Assembly: GCF_030410485.1 (NCBI RefSeq) | Contig: NZ_JAUHHC010000002.1 | Coordinates: forward strand, 976,320-1,040,319 | Origin: Roseateles violae | GTDB taxonomy: Bacteria; Pseudomonadota; Gammaproteobacteria; Burkholderiales; Burkholderiaceae_C | Direction: 5' to 3' | Length of the DNA stretch: 64,000 bases | Part shown: in pieces, positions 1 to 9,533 of the stretch | How the letters are laid out: every line of letters starts with the position of its first letter | Position numbering within the stretch: the first letter of the stretch is position 1 | Program-made: the position numbers and the translations under genes | Notes under the pieces: generated by a model | Told to the model about the DNA's origin: nothing | Databases searched by the model: none | Seen by the model: the letters and a program-made list of their open reading frames with translations, nothing else

Positions 1-422
1 TCGCCTTCGCGGCGCAGCGACCAGTCGCGGATGTTGACGGCGCAATCCTGCTCGCTGGCCTCGGCCAGGCCCGGCAGCGCGCGTGCCAGCCGCTGCTCGT
101 GCAGCAGGCGCCGGCCGTCCAGATCGCTCAAGGCGACATGGGCCAGCAGCAGCTGGCGGGCGGCCAGCCGGCTCGGATGGTCGTCGGGCGCCGGCCCGCG
201 CAGGCGGAAGAAGGTCAGCTGATAGCCCCAGCGCGGGCGGGCCTCGGCGCCCGGCGCGGCCAGCAGGCCGGTCAGGTACCACCATTCGAGCCGGCTGGCC
301 GGATGCGCGCCGAAGTCGCGCGGAAAGCGCAGCCCGGCCTCGGCTGCCGCAGCGGCCGTCCGCGGCAGCAGACCCAGCAGCCCGGCGGCCTGCAGCAGCG
401 CACGGCGCTTGAACGTCATCAT
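1..422 (-). CDS. Secreted CrtC/AttH-like (lipocalin-type hydratase family) protein, N-terminal part
   Basis: Only the first 140 codons are present; the 3' end runs off the left edge. ATG codons at 422 and 419 are both possible starts. The N-terminus has Lys-Arg-Arg at residues 5-7, a hydrophobic stretch and an Ala-rich region, which looks like a Tat-type signal peptide. Residues 46-52 read EWWYLTG, the conserved opening of the CrtC (carotenoid 1,2-hydratase)/AttH-like family. Members often follow a LolD-like ATPase and an FtsX-like permease. Such a pair lies on the same strand at 2690-6007, so this is probably the third member of that set. The carotenoid name is homology only; the substrate is unknown. 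Confidence 0.65.
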   Translation of the reverse strand, partial: MMTFKRRALLQAAGLLGLLPRTAAAAAEAGLRFPRDFGAHPASRLEWWYLTGLLAAPGAEARPRWGYQLTFFRLRGPAPDDHPSRLAARQLLLAHVALSDLDGRRLLHEQRLARALPGLAEASEQDCAVNIRDWSLRREG

Positions 423-638
423 CCGGGCATCTTAGTGAAGGTGCGTCAGCGGGCCTCGCCTTGCACCGAAAAGGTCCGACCCGAAGTCTCTTGCCCGGCC
501 CACGCCGAGGCCGCTTCCTCTGAAATAGGGATGGATGGCGGCATTCGCCGCGCACCGCGATTGGATAGCGCGCAGACTGCGATCGCGAGGGCAGGGGCGG
601 CGGTGGTCCTGTGGCATTCCAAGGAAAGGGGGAAGGTC

Positions 639-2648
639 ATGAAGGCAAATCAAAGCACGGCTGTGGCGTTCGCGATGCTTTCGCTGCTGCTGGCCGGGGC
701 ACCCCAAGGCGTGGCCCTCACGCTGAATCACAACGTCAGTTTCACTGCGGTCAACCGCAATCCCTGGACCGACGGGCCGATGTTCCGCGAGCAGTGGGTC
801 AACAAGGACCTCCAGCAAGCGTTCACCGTGTCGGTACCGACGGTCGGGCTGAGTCCGACGGCCCTGATGTCCGACTTCCTGGGCATCCCAAACATTGGCT
901 TTGTGCGCGCCGGCGGCGTTGCAAGCGGCAATATAGGGCTGGACCTGGGGCTTTATGTGGATGGCGGGCGGCTCAATATCACCTATCCCGGCACCGGGCG
1001 CATCGATATCGCCACGCGCGGCGCCACCGGCGTGTCGACGCTCGGCTACACCCGTACCAACACCAGTTTCACGCCGGGGCTCTATCGCGAGTTCAAGCCG
1101 AATCTCGGCATGGTGATGGCGCTGCTGGGCGGGCCCGGCTACGACAGCCTGAACTCGATCCCGGGCTACGAGACCGAGCACTTCCAGAACCCCGTGTTCA
1201 AGACCTCGTTCCCGACCGCCGCCGCCTGGGCCGATCTGCACTGGAACCTCAATGCCGGCGTGCGCGTCGAGGCCGGCGCGCTGCGACTGCGCAATCCGAT
1301 TACCGGCAGCATCGAATGCGTGCTCTGCACCTCGCGCCAGTTCACCGCCAACAACGCCGACAGCGTCAGGCTGATCGATATCAATCCGGCCGGCGTGCAG
1401 GTGATCGGGCTGGGACGGCAGCAGATTTCCGGCAGCGATATCGCGCTCGGCTATGGCAGTGTCAGCGTCAGCTACCCGAACCTGGCCGTGGGCGGCGGGT
1501 TGCAGGCGGGCAGCACCACGCTGTTCGGCACGCAGGCGCGCGAGATCATGGCGTTCAACGGCAATCTGGAGCAACTGGTCCCCTTCGTCGGTGCCTTCCT
1601 GCATCAGGGAGTCGGCCCCTTCGACCTCAAGTTGCTGGGCGTGGAGGGCGGCCCCAAGCTCAGCCTGTACCAGGACTTCACGGTCAAGGTCGCTCCCAAG
1701 CTGGAACTCAATTTCAGCCGCCCCGTCGAATGGCTCAGCCCCGGCGGTGCGCAGATCACCAACCAGATCGTCGCGCCGCTGGGCCAGGCGCTGGACTGGC
1801 GCCCGATCCCTGGTGCGTTCGACAACAAGCTGGTCGTGCAGCCTCGCTATCTGCTTGATGGCGAGGTGCGCAACACGACCGGCCTGGCGCTGGGCTACGA
1901 GCTGTACATCGACGCCCTCGAGGCCGACACCGGCCTGGGCAAGGTCGGTCCGGTGCCTGCCGGGCATCTGCAGGCCGACGACGCGCTGCGGTTGCCGCCC
2001 CTGTACGACCACGCCTTCTCGCTCGGGCTCGGCGCGATCAAGGCACGCAATATCAATCTCGACGTCGTGTCGCCGGTATGGGCCGAGGTCGGCGATATCG
2101 GCCAGACGCCGGTCACCCTGGTCGGCGGCCGGCAGCTGTCGGGCGACGATCTCGGCGGCCTGTTCTCGCTGACCTTTCGCATCGGCAGCCACGACTACAC
2201 CCGCCAGGTCGGTGGATCGTACGTCCGCATCGCCACCGCCGGCGGCAGAGACGAGGACCAGCTACTGCTGCGGCTGAACCAGGCACTGTTCATCGAACGC
2301 GAGGCCGGTGACGTGCGCATCGGCGATTTGCTGTGCCTGTACTGCGAGGACAACGCCGCTCGGCTGGCCGGCAGCGACCCGTTCTTCACCGACCAGGGCG
2401 AGGACCTGTACTTCAACCCGCTGTTCAGCTTCCGCAGCGACGACATCGACGCCGGCGCGGCGCAACTGCAGGGCTCGGCGACGGCGCTGGCGCAACTGCG
2501 GCCGCCGGTGGCCGTGCTGGGGGCCGCCGTGGCCGAAGGGGACTTCGGATTCGGGCCGATCACCGATGTGCCGGAGCCCGCGAGCTGGGTGCTAGGGCTG
2601 GCCGGTGGGCTGCTCGTTTGTGGACGTCGCCTGCAGCGCGCTGTTTGA
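639..2648 (+). CDS. PEP-CTERM sorting domain protein (669 aa)
   Basis: A purine-rich ribosome site (aaggaaaggggg) lies just before the ATG at 639; in-frame upstream sequence lacks such a site. Residues 1-26 form a signal peptide. The C-terminus has the exosortase sorting signal: VPEPASW, a short hydrophobic segment (VLGLAGGLLVC) and a final Arg-rich tail. The protein is therefore probably exported, cleaved by an exosortase and anchored or released at the surface. The long middle is rich in Gly, Asn, Leu and Ala, with Cys pairs (ECVLC and CLYC), and I recognise no catalytic domain. It reads against its neighbours and interrupts an ABC permease/secreted-hydratase set. No exosortase gene is in the window. 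Confidence 0.85.
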   Translation: MKANQSTAVAFAMLSLLLAGAPQGVALTLNHNVSFTAVNRNPWTDGPMFREQWVNKDLQQAFTVSVPTVGLSPTALMSDFLGIPNIGFVRAGGVASGNIGLDLGLYVDGGRLNITYPGTGRIDIATRGATGVSTLGYTRTNTSFTPGLYREFKPNLGMVMALLGGPGYDSLNSIPGYETEHFQNPVFKTSFPTAAAWADLHWNLNAGVRVEAGALRLRNPITGSIECVLCTSRQFTANNADSVRLIDINPAGVQVIGLGRQQISGSDIALGYGSVSVSYPNLAVGGGLQAGSTTLFGTQAREIMAFNGNLEQLVPFVGAFLHQGVGPFDLKLLGVEGGPKLSLYQDFTVKVAPKLELNFSRPVEWLSPGGAQITNQIVAPLGQALDWRPIPGAFDNKLVVQPRYLLDGEVRNTTGLALGYELYIDALEADTGLGKVGPVPAGHLQADDALRLPPLYDHAFSLGLGAIKARNINLDVVSPVWAEVGDIGQTPVTLVGGRQLSGDDLGGLFSLTFRIGSHDYTRQVGGSYVRIATAGGRDEDQLLLRLNQALFIEREAGDVRIGDLLCLYCEDNAARLAGSDPFFTDQGEDLYFNPLFSFRSDDIDAGAAQLQGSATALAQLRPPVAVLGAAVAEGDFGFGPITDVPEPASWVLGLAGGLLVCGRRLQRAV

Positions 2649-2689
2649 GGTCGCGCAGATGCCCGGGGCGTGCCGGCCATCGGCGTCCT

Positions 2690-5209
2690 CTACCAATCCT
2701 CCTTGACCGCCTGCACCGCATCGCCGGAGGCGGCGCGGCGGCCGGCGATCAGCGCCGCCAGTACGCCGGCGGTGAACGTCGCCGCCAGCAGTCCCGTCAG
2801 CCGCGGCCAGGGCAGGCTCAGGTCCATGCTCCAGTGGAAGCTCTGCGGGTTGACGACGAAGACCAGCACCGCCGACAGCGCCAGGCCCAGCGCCAGGCCG
2901 GCCAGCGCGCCGATGCCGCAGAGCAGCGCCGCCTCCAGCGCCAGCAGGCGCAGCACGCCGGCGCGGGTCAGGCCCAGATGCAGCAGCAGGCCGAATTCGC
3001 GCCGCCGCGCCAGCACCTGGGCCGACTGGCTGGCCGCGATGCCGAACAGGCCGATTGCCAGCGCCACCGCCTGCAGCCAGTGGGTGACGGCGAAGCTGCG
3101 GTCGAAGATGCGCAGCGAGATGCCGCGCAGTTCGCCGGCCGCCGCCAGTTCCAGGTCCTGCGGCTCGGCGGCCAGCGCGCGCAGCTGGGCGGCGGCGGCC
3201 TGCGCGTCCGTGCCCGGCCGCAGCCAGACCATCAGCTCGCTGACCGTCGCGTCGCCGCTCCACTGCCGGTAGGCGGCCAGTGGCAGGATCAGCGCGCCGC
3301 TCTGGCGCGCATAGTCGCGCCAGACGCCGCGCACAAAGGCCGGCTGCGGCCCGGCGCCGGCCTCCAGCCGCAGCGTCAGGCGCTGGCCCGGCGCCAGGCG
3401 CAGCGCATCGCGCAGGGCCTCGTTGACGTAGAGGGGCAGGCCCTGGCCCTCGGCCAGCGCGCCGGCGAGCGGCAGCTGGCCTTCATCCTCGATTTCGCGC
3501 GCCAAGGCCGTCACCGGCTGCGGCGCGCCCTCGATCAGCACATTGGCGCTGCGCTGCACGGCGATGCGCTCGGCCAGCGCGCTGTGCCGCACGGCGGCCA
3601 CATAGGCGGGCGGCAGCGGCGCCGCCTGGCCCGGCGCCAGGCGCAGCGCCGAGCGGATATAGAGATCGGCCGGCAGCATCCGCGTCAACCACTGGTCCAG
3701 CGAATCGCGGAAGCTGCCGACCATCACCAGCATCGCCACCGACAGGCTTAAGGACACCAGCACGCCGGCCAGCGCGCGCAGCGCCTCGCCGGCCTGGTCC
3801 AGCGCGCGCTCGCGCAGCAGCAGCAGCGTGGCCGAGTCCGGCAGCCGCGCCAGCATGGCGACCGCGCCGCGCAGCAGCGCCGGCACGCAGGCGATGCCGC
3901 CCAGCAGCATGGCCAGCATGGCCAGATAGGCGGCCAGCGGCACGCCCGCCAGCGGCGGCAGCAGGGCCAGCGCCAGGCCGGCGAGCAGCAGCGCCGGCCC
4001 CAGCCAGGCGGGCAGGGCGCCGTGCAGCGCGCCGCCCAGGCCCTTCAAGACCTGGGCCACCGGCATGCGCCGCACGGCCAGCGCGGGCGCGCCGGCGGCC
4101 AGAGCGCTGACGACGAGGCCCAGCAGGCCGAAGACGGCCGCGGCCGGCAATTGCTCCACGGCAAAGCGCAACTGCGGCCGCAGGCCCTGGATCAGGCCCA
4201 GGCCCAGATCGCTGCCCAGCCGCTGCAGCGCCAGCGCCGCCAGCCACCAGCCCAGCAGCAGGCCCAGCAGGCTGCCGATGAGGCCCAGCAAGAGACCCTC
4301 GGCCAGCACCAGCGCCCCGCGCTCGCGCGCGCTCATGCCCAGCACGCCCAGCAGCGCCCATTGCGGCAGGCGCTGCGCGACCGACAGCGAGAGCACGGCG
4401 AAGACCAGGAAGCTGCCGGTGAACAAGGCCATCAGCGAAAGCACGCCCAGATTGACGCGGTAGGCGCGGCTCAGCTCCTGCAGGCGCTCGCCTTCGTCGG
4501 GCGGCGGCGCGGCGACGAGGCCGGCCGGCAGCTTGGCCTCGGCCAGCCATTGCGTCGGACTGAGGCCCGGCCGCAGGCGCAGATCGATGCGGTCCAGCTG
4601 GCCCAGGCGGCCCAGCAGCAGCTGCGCGCCGGCGATGTCCAGCACCGCCAGCGGCGCGCCGGCCGCGTCGAGCGTGCCGCCCAGGGTCTGCGTGGTCGAA
4701 AGCGGGCCCTCGCGGCCGGCGACGCGCAAGGTCAGGCGCTCCGGCCGGGGCTGCGGCAGGCGCTGCAAGGCCGCCTCGTTGAGAAAGAGCCGCTGCGGAT
4801 CGAGCAGCTGCTGCAGGTCCTGGCCATGCGGCAGCAGCTGCGGGCTCAGCGGCGCCGCCTGCAGCGCGTCCAGGCCGAGCACGCGCAGATTGAAGCGCTG
4901 ACCCTGCGCATCGGCGGCCTGCGCCATGCCCTCGAGCACCGGCGCGGCGATCTGCACCCCGGGCCGGCGCGCGATCTCGGCGTAGACCTCTTCGCCGAGC
5001 GCACCGGCGCGCGCGCGCAGCACCAGATCGGGCTTGCCGTTCAGGCTGGCCGCCGCGCTGCCGAACTCGGCCAGCGCCGTGCCGTTGAGCAGATGGACCG
5101 CGTAGGCCAGGGCGACGCCCAGCACGATGGCCAGCAGGGCCAGCAACTGCCGGCCGGCCTGGTGTCGCAGGGCCGGCCAGGACAGCTGTGCGAACCACCG
5201 GGCGTTCAT
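2690..5209 (-). CDS. FtsX-like ABC transporter permease (839 aa)
   Basis: Large integral membrane protein of the FtsX/MacB permease superfamily in its long, duplicated form, as in YbbP. A first membrane helix at about residues 18-40 (LLALLAIVLGVALAYAV) precedes a large periplasmic domain. Helix clusters follow in the middle (about 260-480) and at the C-terminus (about 720-830). I chose the ATG at 5209 (MNARWFAQLSW) because the in-frame extension to 5308 is Arg/Ser-rich and unlike the family. It partners the ATPase ending at 5357. Such pairs usually act on lipoproteins or lipids at the inner membrane rather than import solutes. The substrate is not visible. Confidence 0.9.
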   Translation of the reverse strand: MNARWFAQLSWPALRHQAGRQLLALLAIVLGVALAYAVHLLNGTALAEFGSAAASLNGKPDLVLRARAGALGEEVYAEIARRPGVQIAAPVLEGMAQAADAQGQRFNLRVLGLDALQAAPLSPQLLPHGQDLQQLLDPQRLFLNEAALQRLPQPRPERLTLRVAGREGPLSTTQTLGGTLDAAGAPLAVLDIAGAQLLLGRLGQLDRIDLRLRPGLSPTQWLAEAKLPAGLVAAPPPDEGERLQELSRAYRVNLGVLSLMALFTGSFLVFAVLSLSVAQRLPQWALLGVLGMSARERGALVLAEGLLLGLIGSLLGLLLGWWLAALALQRLGSDLGLGLIQGLRPQLRFAVEQLPAAAVFGLLGLVVSALAAGAPALAVRRMPVAQVLKGLGGALHGALPAWLGPALLLAGLALALLPPLAGVPLAAYLAMLAMLLGGIACVPALLRGAVAMLARLPDSATLLLLRERALDQAGEALRALAGVLVSLSLSVAMLVMVGSFRDSLDQWLTRMLPADLYIRSALRLAPGQAAPLPPAYVAAVRHSALAERIAVQRSANVLIEGAPQPVTALAREIEDEGQLPLAGALAEGQGLPLYVNEALRDALRLAPGQRLTLRLEAGAGPQPAFVRGVWRDYARQSGALILPLAAYRQWSGDATVSELMVWLRPGTDAQAAAAQLRALAAEPQDLELAAAGELRGISLRIFDRSFAVTHWLQAVALAIGLFGIAASQSAQVLARRREFGLLLHLGLTRAGVLRLLALEAALLCGIGALAGLALGLALSAVLVFVVNPQSFHWSMDLSLPWPRLTGLLAATFTAGVLAALIAGRRAASGDAVQAVKEDW

Positions 5210-5356
5210 CTCAGCCGCCCGCGATGAGCCGGATTTGCGGGCCGAGCGCCGGGCCGCCCCAAGCCGGCCCGCCATGGCGATCCGCCTGCCGGTCGATCCG
5301 GCAGGCATCGCCGTCCCCCCGGGGGACCGGCCAAGGCGGGCCTTGGTCGAGGGGCT

Positions 5357-6007
5357 TCATGTCAAGCCTTGTTCGCCCAGCCGCAGACAGCGGTCGGCGC
5401 GCGCGGCCGCGCGCTCGGAATGGGTCACCAGCAGGCAGGCGGAGCCCTGCTCGCGCACCTGGGCCAGCAGCAGGTCCAGCACCTGCTGGGCATGGCGCGG
5501 ATCCAGATTGCCGGTCGGCTCGTCGGCCAACACCAGGAGCGGCCGGTGCACCAGCGCGCGCGCGATCGCGACCCGCTGCAGCTGCCCGCCGGAGAGCTGG
5601 CGCGGCATGCGCGCGCCCAGGCCCTCAAGGCCGACGGCGCCCAGCATCTCGGCCACCCGCAGCGGGTCGGGCCGCCGCAGCAGCAGCAAGGGCAGGGCGA
5701 TGTTGTCGGCCACCGTCAGATGCGGCAGTACATGAAAGGCCTGGAACACGAAGCCGAGCTTGGCGCGGCGCAGCAGCGCGCGCCGGCCTTCGTCCAGCGT
5801 CGTCAGCTCGATGCCGTCGAGCAGGACCCGGCCGGCATCGAGCTCGTCCAGCCCGGCCAGGCAGTTCAGCAGGGTCGATTTGCCGCTGCCCGATTCGCCC
5901 AGCAGCGCGACCAGCTCGCCGCGCTCCAGCTGCAGATCGACGCCCTCGAACACCGGCGTGGTGCCATAGCGCTTGGCCAGGCCGCGGGCGTCGAGCAGCG
6001 GGCTCAT
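5357..6007 (-). CDS. ABC transporter ATP-binding protein, LolD/YbbA-like (216 aa)
   Basis: Complete nucleotide-binding domain: Walker [10 protein letters not shown] at 37-45, signature LSGGQ at 138-142, Walker [14 protein letters not shown] at 157-169 and switch His 196 (VTHS). The length and the Q-loop region ([15 protein letters not shown]) are typical of the LolD/MacB/YbbA branch that works with FtsX-type permeases. The start ATG overlaps the miaA stop by 4 bp, so the two are probably translationally coupled. The permease starts 147 bp downstream. It energises that permease from the cytoplasmic side. Confidence 0.93.
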   Translation of the reverse strand: MSPLLDARGLAKRYGTTPVFEGVDLQLERGELVALLGESGSGKSTLLNCLAGLDELDAGRVLLDGIELTTLDEGRRALLRRAKLGFVFQAFHVLPHLTVADNIALPLLLLRRPDPLRVAEMLGAVGLEGLGARMPRQLSGGQLQRVAIARALVHRPLLVLADEPTGNLDPRHAQQVLDLLLAQVREQGSACLLVTHSERAAARADRCLRLGEQGLT

Positions 6008-6927
6008 CGGAGCAGGCGCTGCATCGCCGCCAGCAGGGCCGGCTGGGCCTGTGGGTCGTCGCAGGCGATCAGCTGGCGGCGCGGCATGCTGCGCAGCCAG
6101 GTCAGCTGGCGCTTGGCCAGCTGGCGGGTGGCGGCGATGCCGCGTTCCTCCAAGGTCGACCGATCGCCGCTGTCCAGTGCCTCCCAGACTTGGCGGTAGC
6201 CGACGCAGCGCATCGACGGCAGCTCGGGGTTCAGATCGCCGCGCGCGCGCAGCGCCTTCACCTCGTCGAGCAGGCCGTCGGCCAGCATCTGGCGGAAACG
6301 CTGCGCCAGGCGCTGGTGCAGCCAGCCGCGGTCCCGCGGCTCCAGCGACAGCAGCGGCCAGTCCACGCCGGCGCTGCGCGACTCGCGGTGCAGCTCGCTC
6401 ATCGGCCGGCCGGTCAGCAGGCAGACCTCCAGCGCGCGCTGGATGCGCTGCGAATCGTTGGGCGCCAGCCGCGCCGCCGTCGCGGGGTCGAGTGCCGCCA
6501 GCTCGGCATGCAGGGCCGGCCAGCCTGCGCGGGCGGCGCGCGCATCGATGTCCGCGCGCAGCGCCTCGTCCGCCTGCGGCAGGCTGCTGAGGCCATCGAA
6601 CAAGGCCTTAAAGTACAGCATCGTGCCGCCCACCAGCAGCGGCAGCCGGCCGCGCGCCAGGATCTCGGCGGCCAGCCGCTGCGCATCGCGCGCGAACTGC
6701 GCGGCCGAGTAGACGTCCAGCGGATCGATGATGTCGATCAGGTGGTGCGGCACCTGGGCCAGTTCGGCCGCGCTGGGCTTGGCCGTGCCGATGTCCATGC
6801 CGCGGTAGACCAGGGCCGAGTCCACGCTGATGATCTCGACCGGCAGCAGCTCGGCGGCCGCCAGCGCGCAGGCGGTCTTGCCGCTGCCGGTCGGGCCGGC
6901 AATGCAGATCGGCCGGGTGACGTTCAT
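6004..6927 (-). CDS. miaA: tRNA dimethylallyltransferase MiaA (307 aa)
   Basis: Transfers a dimethylallyl group from DMAPP to N6 of A37 in tRNAs that read UNN codons. The P-loop GPTGSGKT is at 11-18, followed by the [17 protein letters not shown] block (residues 35-51) with the catalytic Asp, then HHLIDI, and [10 protein letters not shown] for tRNA recognition. The [11 protein letters not shown] and [12 protein letters not shown] motifs of the C-terminal half are present. Length is normal. The ATG at 6927 overlaps the stop of the MFS gene by 4 bp, and the stop overlaps the ABC ATPase start. The mutL-miaA linkage common in proteobacteria is kept here, with two genes inserted between. Confidence 0.97.
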   Translation of the reverse strand: MNVTRPICIAGPTGSGKTACALAAAELLPVEIISVDSALVYRGMDIGTAKPSAAELAQVPHHLIDIIDPLDVYSAAQFARDAQRLAAEILARGRLPLLVGGTMLYFKALFDGLSSLPQADEALRADIDARAARAGWPALHAELAALDPATAARLAPNDSQRIQRALEVCLLTGRPMSELHRESRSAGVDWPLLSLEPRDRGWLHQRLAQRFRQMLADGLLDEVKALRARGDLNPELPSMRCVGYRQVWEALDSGDRSTLEERGIAATRQLAKRQLTWLRSMPRRQLIACDDPQAQPALLAAMQRLLR

Positions 6928-8150
6928 GTCGGCCGCCCCGCCGGGGCCTGCAGCGCCGGCGCCGGCCGCTGCACCCAGGTCCAGCTGACCAGCACCGTCG
7001 CCAGCGCCATCGCGCACAGGGTCAGCGCCAGGGTCAGCACGCTGGCCTGCCGCGCCAGCGCATGGCTCAGCCAGGCGCCGACCAGGAAGGCGGTCAGCGC
7101 GATCAGGAAGCCGGCCCAGGCCGAGGCGACGCCGGCGCGCTGCGGAAAGGGACCGACCGCGCCGGTCTGGCCGCAGGGCTGCAGGATGCCGTGGCCGAAG
7201 ATCAACAGCCATTGCGGCAGCAGCAGCGCCCAGACCGATTCGACGCCGGCCAGCGCGAGGCCGGCCACCGAGAGGCCGCCGGCCAGGGTGAAGGCCGCGC
7301 CGCGCTTGGCGGTGGCGGCAATGCCATGGCGCGGCAGCAGGCGCCGGCAGGCCAGGGTGCCCAGCACATAGACGGCGGCGCAGGCGCCCACCATCAGGCC
7401 GTAGGACTGGCGCGAGACCTGCAGGATGCCGATGAAGACGAAGGAAGAACCGGCCAGAAAGGTGTACAAGGTGCCGTAGCCCAGCGCCGTCATCAGCCCA
7501 TAGGCGCGGAAGGTCGGGTGACGCAGCACCAGCGCCCAGCTCTGCAGCAGATGCGCCGGCCGCAGGGCCAGCGGGTCGCGCGCGGCCAGTGATTCGGGCA
7601 CGCGCAGCGCGATGAAGCCCAGGGCCGCGGCCGCGAAGGCGGCGGTGGCCAAGAGGGTCGAGCGCCAGCCGAACAGCTCGGTCAGCGCGCCGCCGATGCC
7701 GGGGCTCAGCGTCGCCAGGATGCCTAGGCCGGTCAGCGCGCGCGCCATCACCTGCGCGCCCTGCTGCGGCTCGAACCAGTCGCGCAGCATCGCCCGGCCG
7801 CAGACCACCGAGGCCGCCAGGCCCAGGCCCTGCAGCGCGCGCCAGGCCACCAGCTGGGCGATGCCGCCGGCGGCCGCCGCGGCCAGGGCGGCCAGCAGGT
7901 ATAGGCTCAGCCCGCCCAGCAGCACCGGCCGGCGACCGTAGCGGTCGGCCAGCGGGCCCAGCAGCAGCTGACCCAGGCCGAAGGCCAGCATCAGCGCCGA
8001 CAAGGTCAGCTGCGCGCCGGCCATCGGCGCGCCCAGCTCGGGCAGGGCCGGCAGGTAGAGATCGGTCGTCACCGGCTGGATGCCCAGCAGCAGGGCCAGG
8101 GCCAGCACGGCCACGCCGTCGCCCGGTTTCTGATGTGCCGCTTCGTTCAA
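6924..8150 (-). CDS. MFS multidrug exporter, Bcr/CflA-like (408 aa)
   Basis: Twelve predicted membrane helices of the major facilitator superfamily. Helix 1 carries the Bcr/CflA-type [12 protein letters not shown] sequence, the loop 2-3 motif reads [16 protein letters not shown], and a proton-antiport-like [14 protein letters not shown] element lies in helix 5. These point to a proton-driven drug/H+ antiporter in the inner membrane. I find no upstream ATG in frame. A TTG at 8150 overlaps the stop of the upstream pseudouridine synthase by 4 bp and is the most natural start; GTG codons shortly inside are alternatives. The stop overlaps the miaA start. Confidence 0.88.
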   Translation of the reverse strand: MNEAAHQKPGDGVAVLALALLLGIQPVTTDLYLPALPELGAPMAGAQLTLSALMLAFGLGQLLLGPLADRYGRRPVLLGGLSLYLLAALAAAAAGGIAQLVAWRALQGLGLAASVVCGRAMLRDWFEPQQGAQVMARALTGLGILATLSPGIGGALTELFGWRSTLLATAAFAAAALGFIALRVPESLAARDPLALRPAHLLQSWALVLRHPTFRAYGLMTALGYGTLYTFLAGSSFVFIGILQVSRQSYGLMVGACAAVYVLGTLACRRLLPRHGIAATAKRGAAFTLAGGLSVAGLALAGVESVWALLLPQWLLIFGHGILQPCGQTGAVGPFPQRAGVASAWAGFLIALTAFLVGAWLSHALARQASVLTLALTLCAMALATVLVSWTWVQRPAPALQAPAGRPT

Positions 8151-9502
8151 TCGAAGCGTTCCCAGGGCGACAGGAAGCGGAATTGTCCCGGCGGCAGATG
8201 GCCGAGGTTGATGCGGCCGATGCGCACCCGCTTCAGGCCGACGACCTTGAGGCCGACCAGCTCGCACATGCGGCGGATCTGGCGCTTGCGGCCCTCGCGC
8301 AGCACGAAGCGCAGCTGGTCGTCGTTGATCCAGCTGACCTTGGCCGGCTTCAGCTCCACATCGTCCAGGGTCAGGCCATGGTTCAGCAGGGCCAGGTCTT
8401 GCGCCGGGAACTCGGCCATCGGCGCGCCCTTGCCCTTGTACTCGACCCGCACCAGGTATTCCTTCTCGACCTTGGAGTCGTCGCCGATCAGCAGCTTGGC
8501 GACCCGGCCGTCCTGGGTCAGCACCAGCAGGCCGGTGGAGTCGATGTCCAGCCGGCCGGCCGGCGCCAGGCCGCGCGAATGGCCGATGTGGTACTTGATG
8601 CCGGAGGCATCGTCCTTCCAGTGGTTGGCGCTCCTGATCAGCACCGAGGCCGGCTCGTAGCCGTCCTCGGCCTGGCCCGAGACATAGCCGATCGGCTTGT
8701 TCAGCAGGATGGTCACCTGCTTGGCCTGTTCCTTGAATGCGCGCGGATCGACCTCGATCTTCACGTCCGGCCCGACGCGCTGGCCCAGCTGGGCCAGCTT
8801 GCCGTCGACCTTGACCCAGCCGGCGCCTATCCATTCGTCGGCCTCGCGCCGCGAGGCCATGCCCAGCGCCGTCATGCGCTTGGACAGGCGCTCGCCCTCG
8901 GTCGAGGCATCGTGATGGACGGCGAAATCGTCGTCGTCATCATCGTCATCGTGGGGGCGGCGTGCCGGCGGGCGCGGCCGCGCGGCCGGCTGCGGGCCGC
9001 GTTGCGGCGGAGCCGGGTAGGGCGGACGGGCGCCGCTGGCGCGGCGTTGGTCCTGGCGCTGATCCTGGCGCAGGTCCTGACGCTGATCCTGGCGCCGGTC
9101 CTGACGCTGATCCTGGCGCCCGTCCTGACGCTGATCCTGGCGCTGATCTGGACGCGGGGGGCGGCGCGCTTCCGCGGCGGGGCCGTCGCGGCGCGGCCCT
9201 TGCAGCGGCGGCGCTTGATCGTCGCGCCGGAAGCCGCTCGGCTTGGCCGGCCGGGCCGGGCGCTGATCGGGGCCCCGCTCGTCCGGCCGCGGCGTGGGCC
9301 GGCCGTAGCGCTCGAAGCGCTCGGCCTCGGCCGCGCGGCGCTGCTCGAACTCCGCCTGCTTGCGTGCACGCTCGGCTTGCGCGGCCTCCAGGGTCTGGCG
9401 CGGACGCGAGACACCCTTGCCGCGCAGCGGGGCACGGCGCTCGCCCTCGGCGTTCTTCTTCGCGGGTGCCGCGGCCTTCTTGTTCAGTTTCAGGGTTGCC
9501 AT
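8147..9502 (-). CDS. 23S rRNA pseudouridine synthase, RluB/RluE/RluF family, with long low-complexity N-terminal extension (451 aa)
   Basis: The C-terminal part (about 200-451) is a standard S4 RNA-binding domain ([20 protein letters not shown]) plus a RsuA/RluB-type pseudouridine synthase. The catalytic Asp lies in [14 protein letters not shown], and the closing motif is [11 protein letters not shown]. The sequence is nearest to the RluF branch. Unusually, the first 200 residues are disordered and basic. They hold Gln-Asp-Gln-Arg repeats encoded by a 24-bp tandem repeat (9057-9152), Pro/Arg-rich stretches and a run of eight Asp (8927-8950). The gene follows mutL and leads a coupled chain into the MFS gene and miaA. 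Confidence 0.92.
   Translation of the reverse strand: MATLKLNKKAAAPAKKNAEGERRAPLRGKGVSRPRQTLEAAQAERARKQAEFEQRRAAEAERFERYGRPTPRPDERGPDQRPARPAKPSGFRRDDQAPPLQGPRRDGPAAEARRPPRPDQRQDQRQDGRQDQRQDRRQDQRQDLRQDQRQDQRRASGARPPYPAPPQRGPQPAARPRPPARRPHDDDDDDDDFAVHHDASTEGERLSKRMTALGMASRREADEWIGAGWVKVDGKLAQLGQRVGPDVKIEVDPRAFKEQAKQVTILLNKPIGYVSGQAEDGYEPASVLIRSANHWKDDASGIKYHIGHSRGLAPAGRLDIDSTGLLVLTQDGRVAKLLIGDDSKVEKEYLVRVEYKGKGAPMAEFPAQDLALLNHGLTLDDVELKPAKVSWINDDQLRFVLREGRKRQIRRMCELVGLKVVGLKRVRIGRINLGHLPPGQFRFLSPWERFD
9057..9152. repeat. 24-bp tandem repeat, four copies, inside the pseudouridine synthase gene
   Basis: Four near-identical 24-bp units start at 9057, 9081, 9105 and 9129. Each is built from two related 12-mers (ctgatcctggcg and c-ggtcctgacg types). 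On the coding strand they encode Arg-Gln-Asp-Gln-type repeats. A unit length divisible by three means copy-number changes would keep the frame. Confidence 0.9.
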
Positions 9503-9533
9503 AAAGGCTCCGGTTCGGTGTCTGTCTGTCTAT

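Noticed and set aside
432..2192. Long minus-strand frame opposite the PEP-CTERM gene
   Set aside because: No recognisable domain or ribosome site; the plus strand has a signal peptide and sorting signal.
639..2648. A sigma54 promoter before the PEP-CTERM gene, as in PrsK/PrsR-controlled genes of other species
   Set aside because: TGGCAT occurs at 612-617, but no GC at the required distance follows.
9057..9152. Regular repeats suggesting a CRISPR array
   Set aside because: Units are contiguous 24-mers without spacers and encode an in-frame repeat in a protein.
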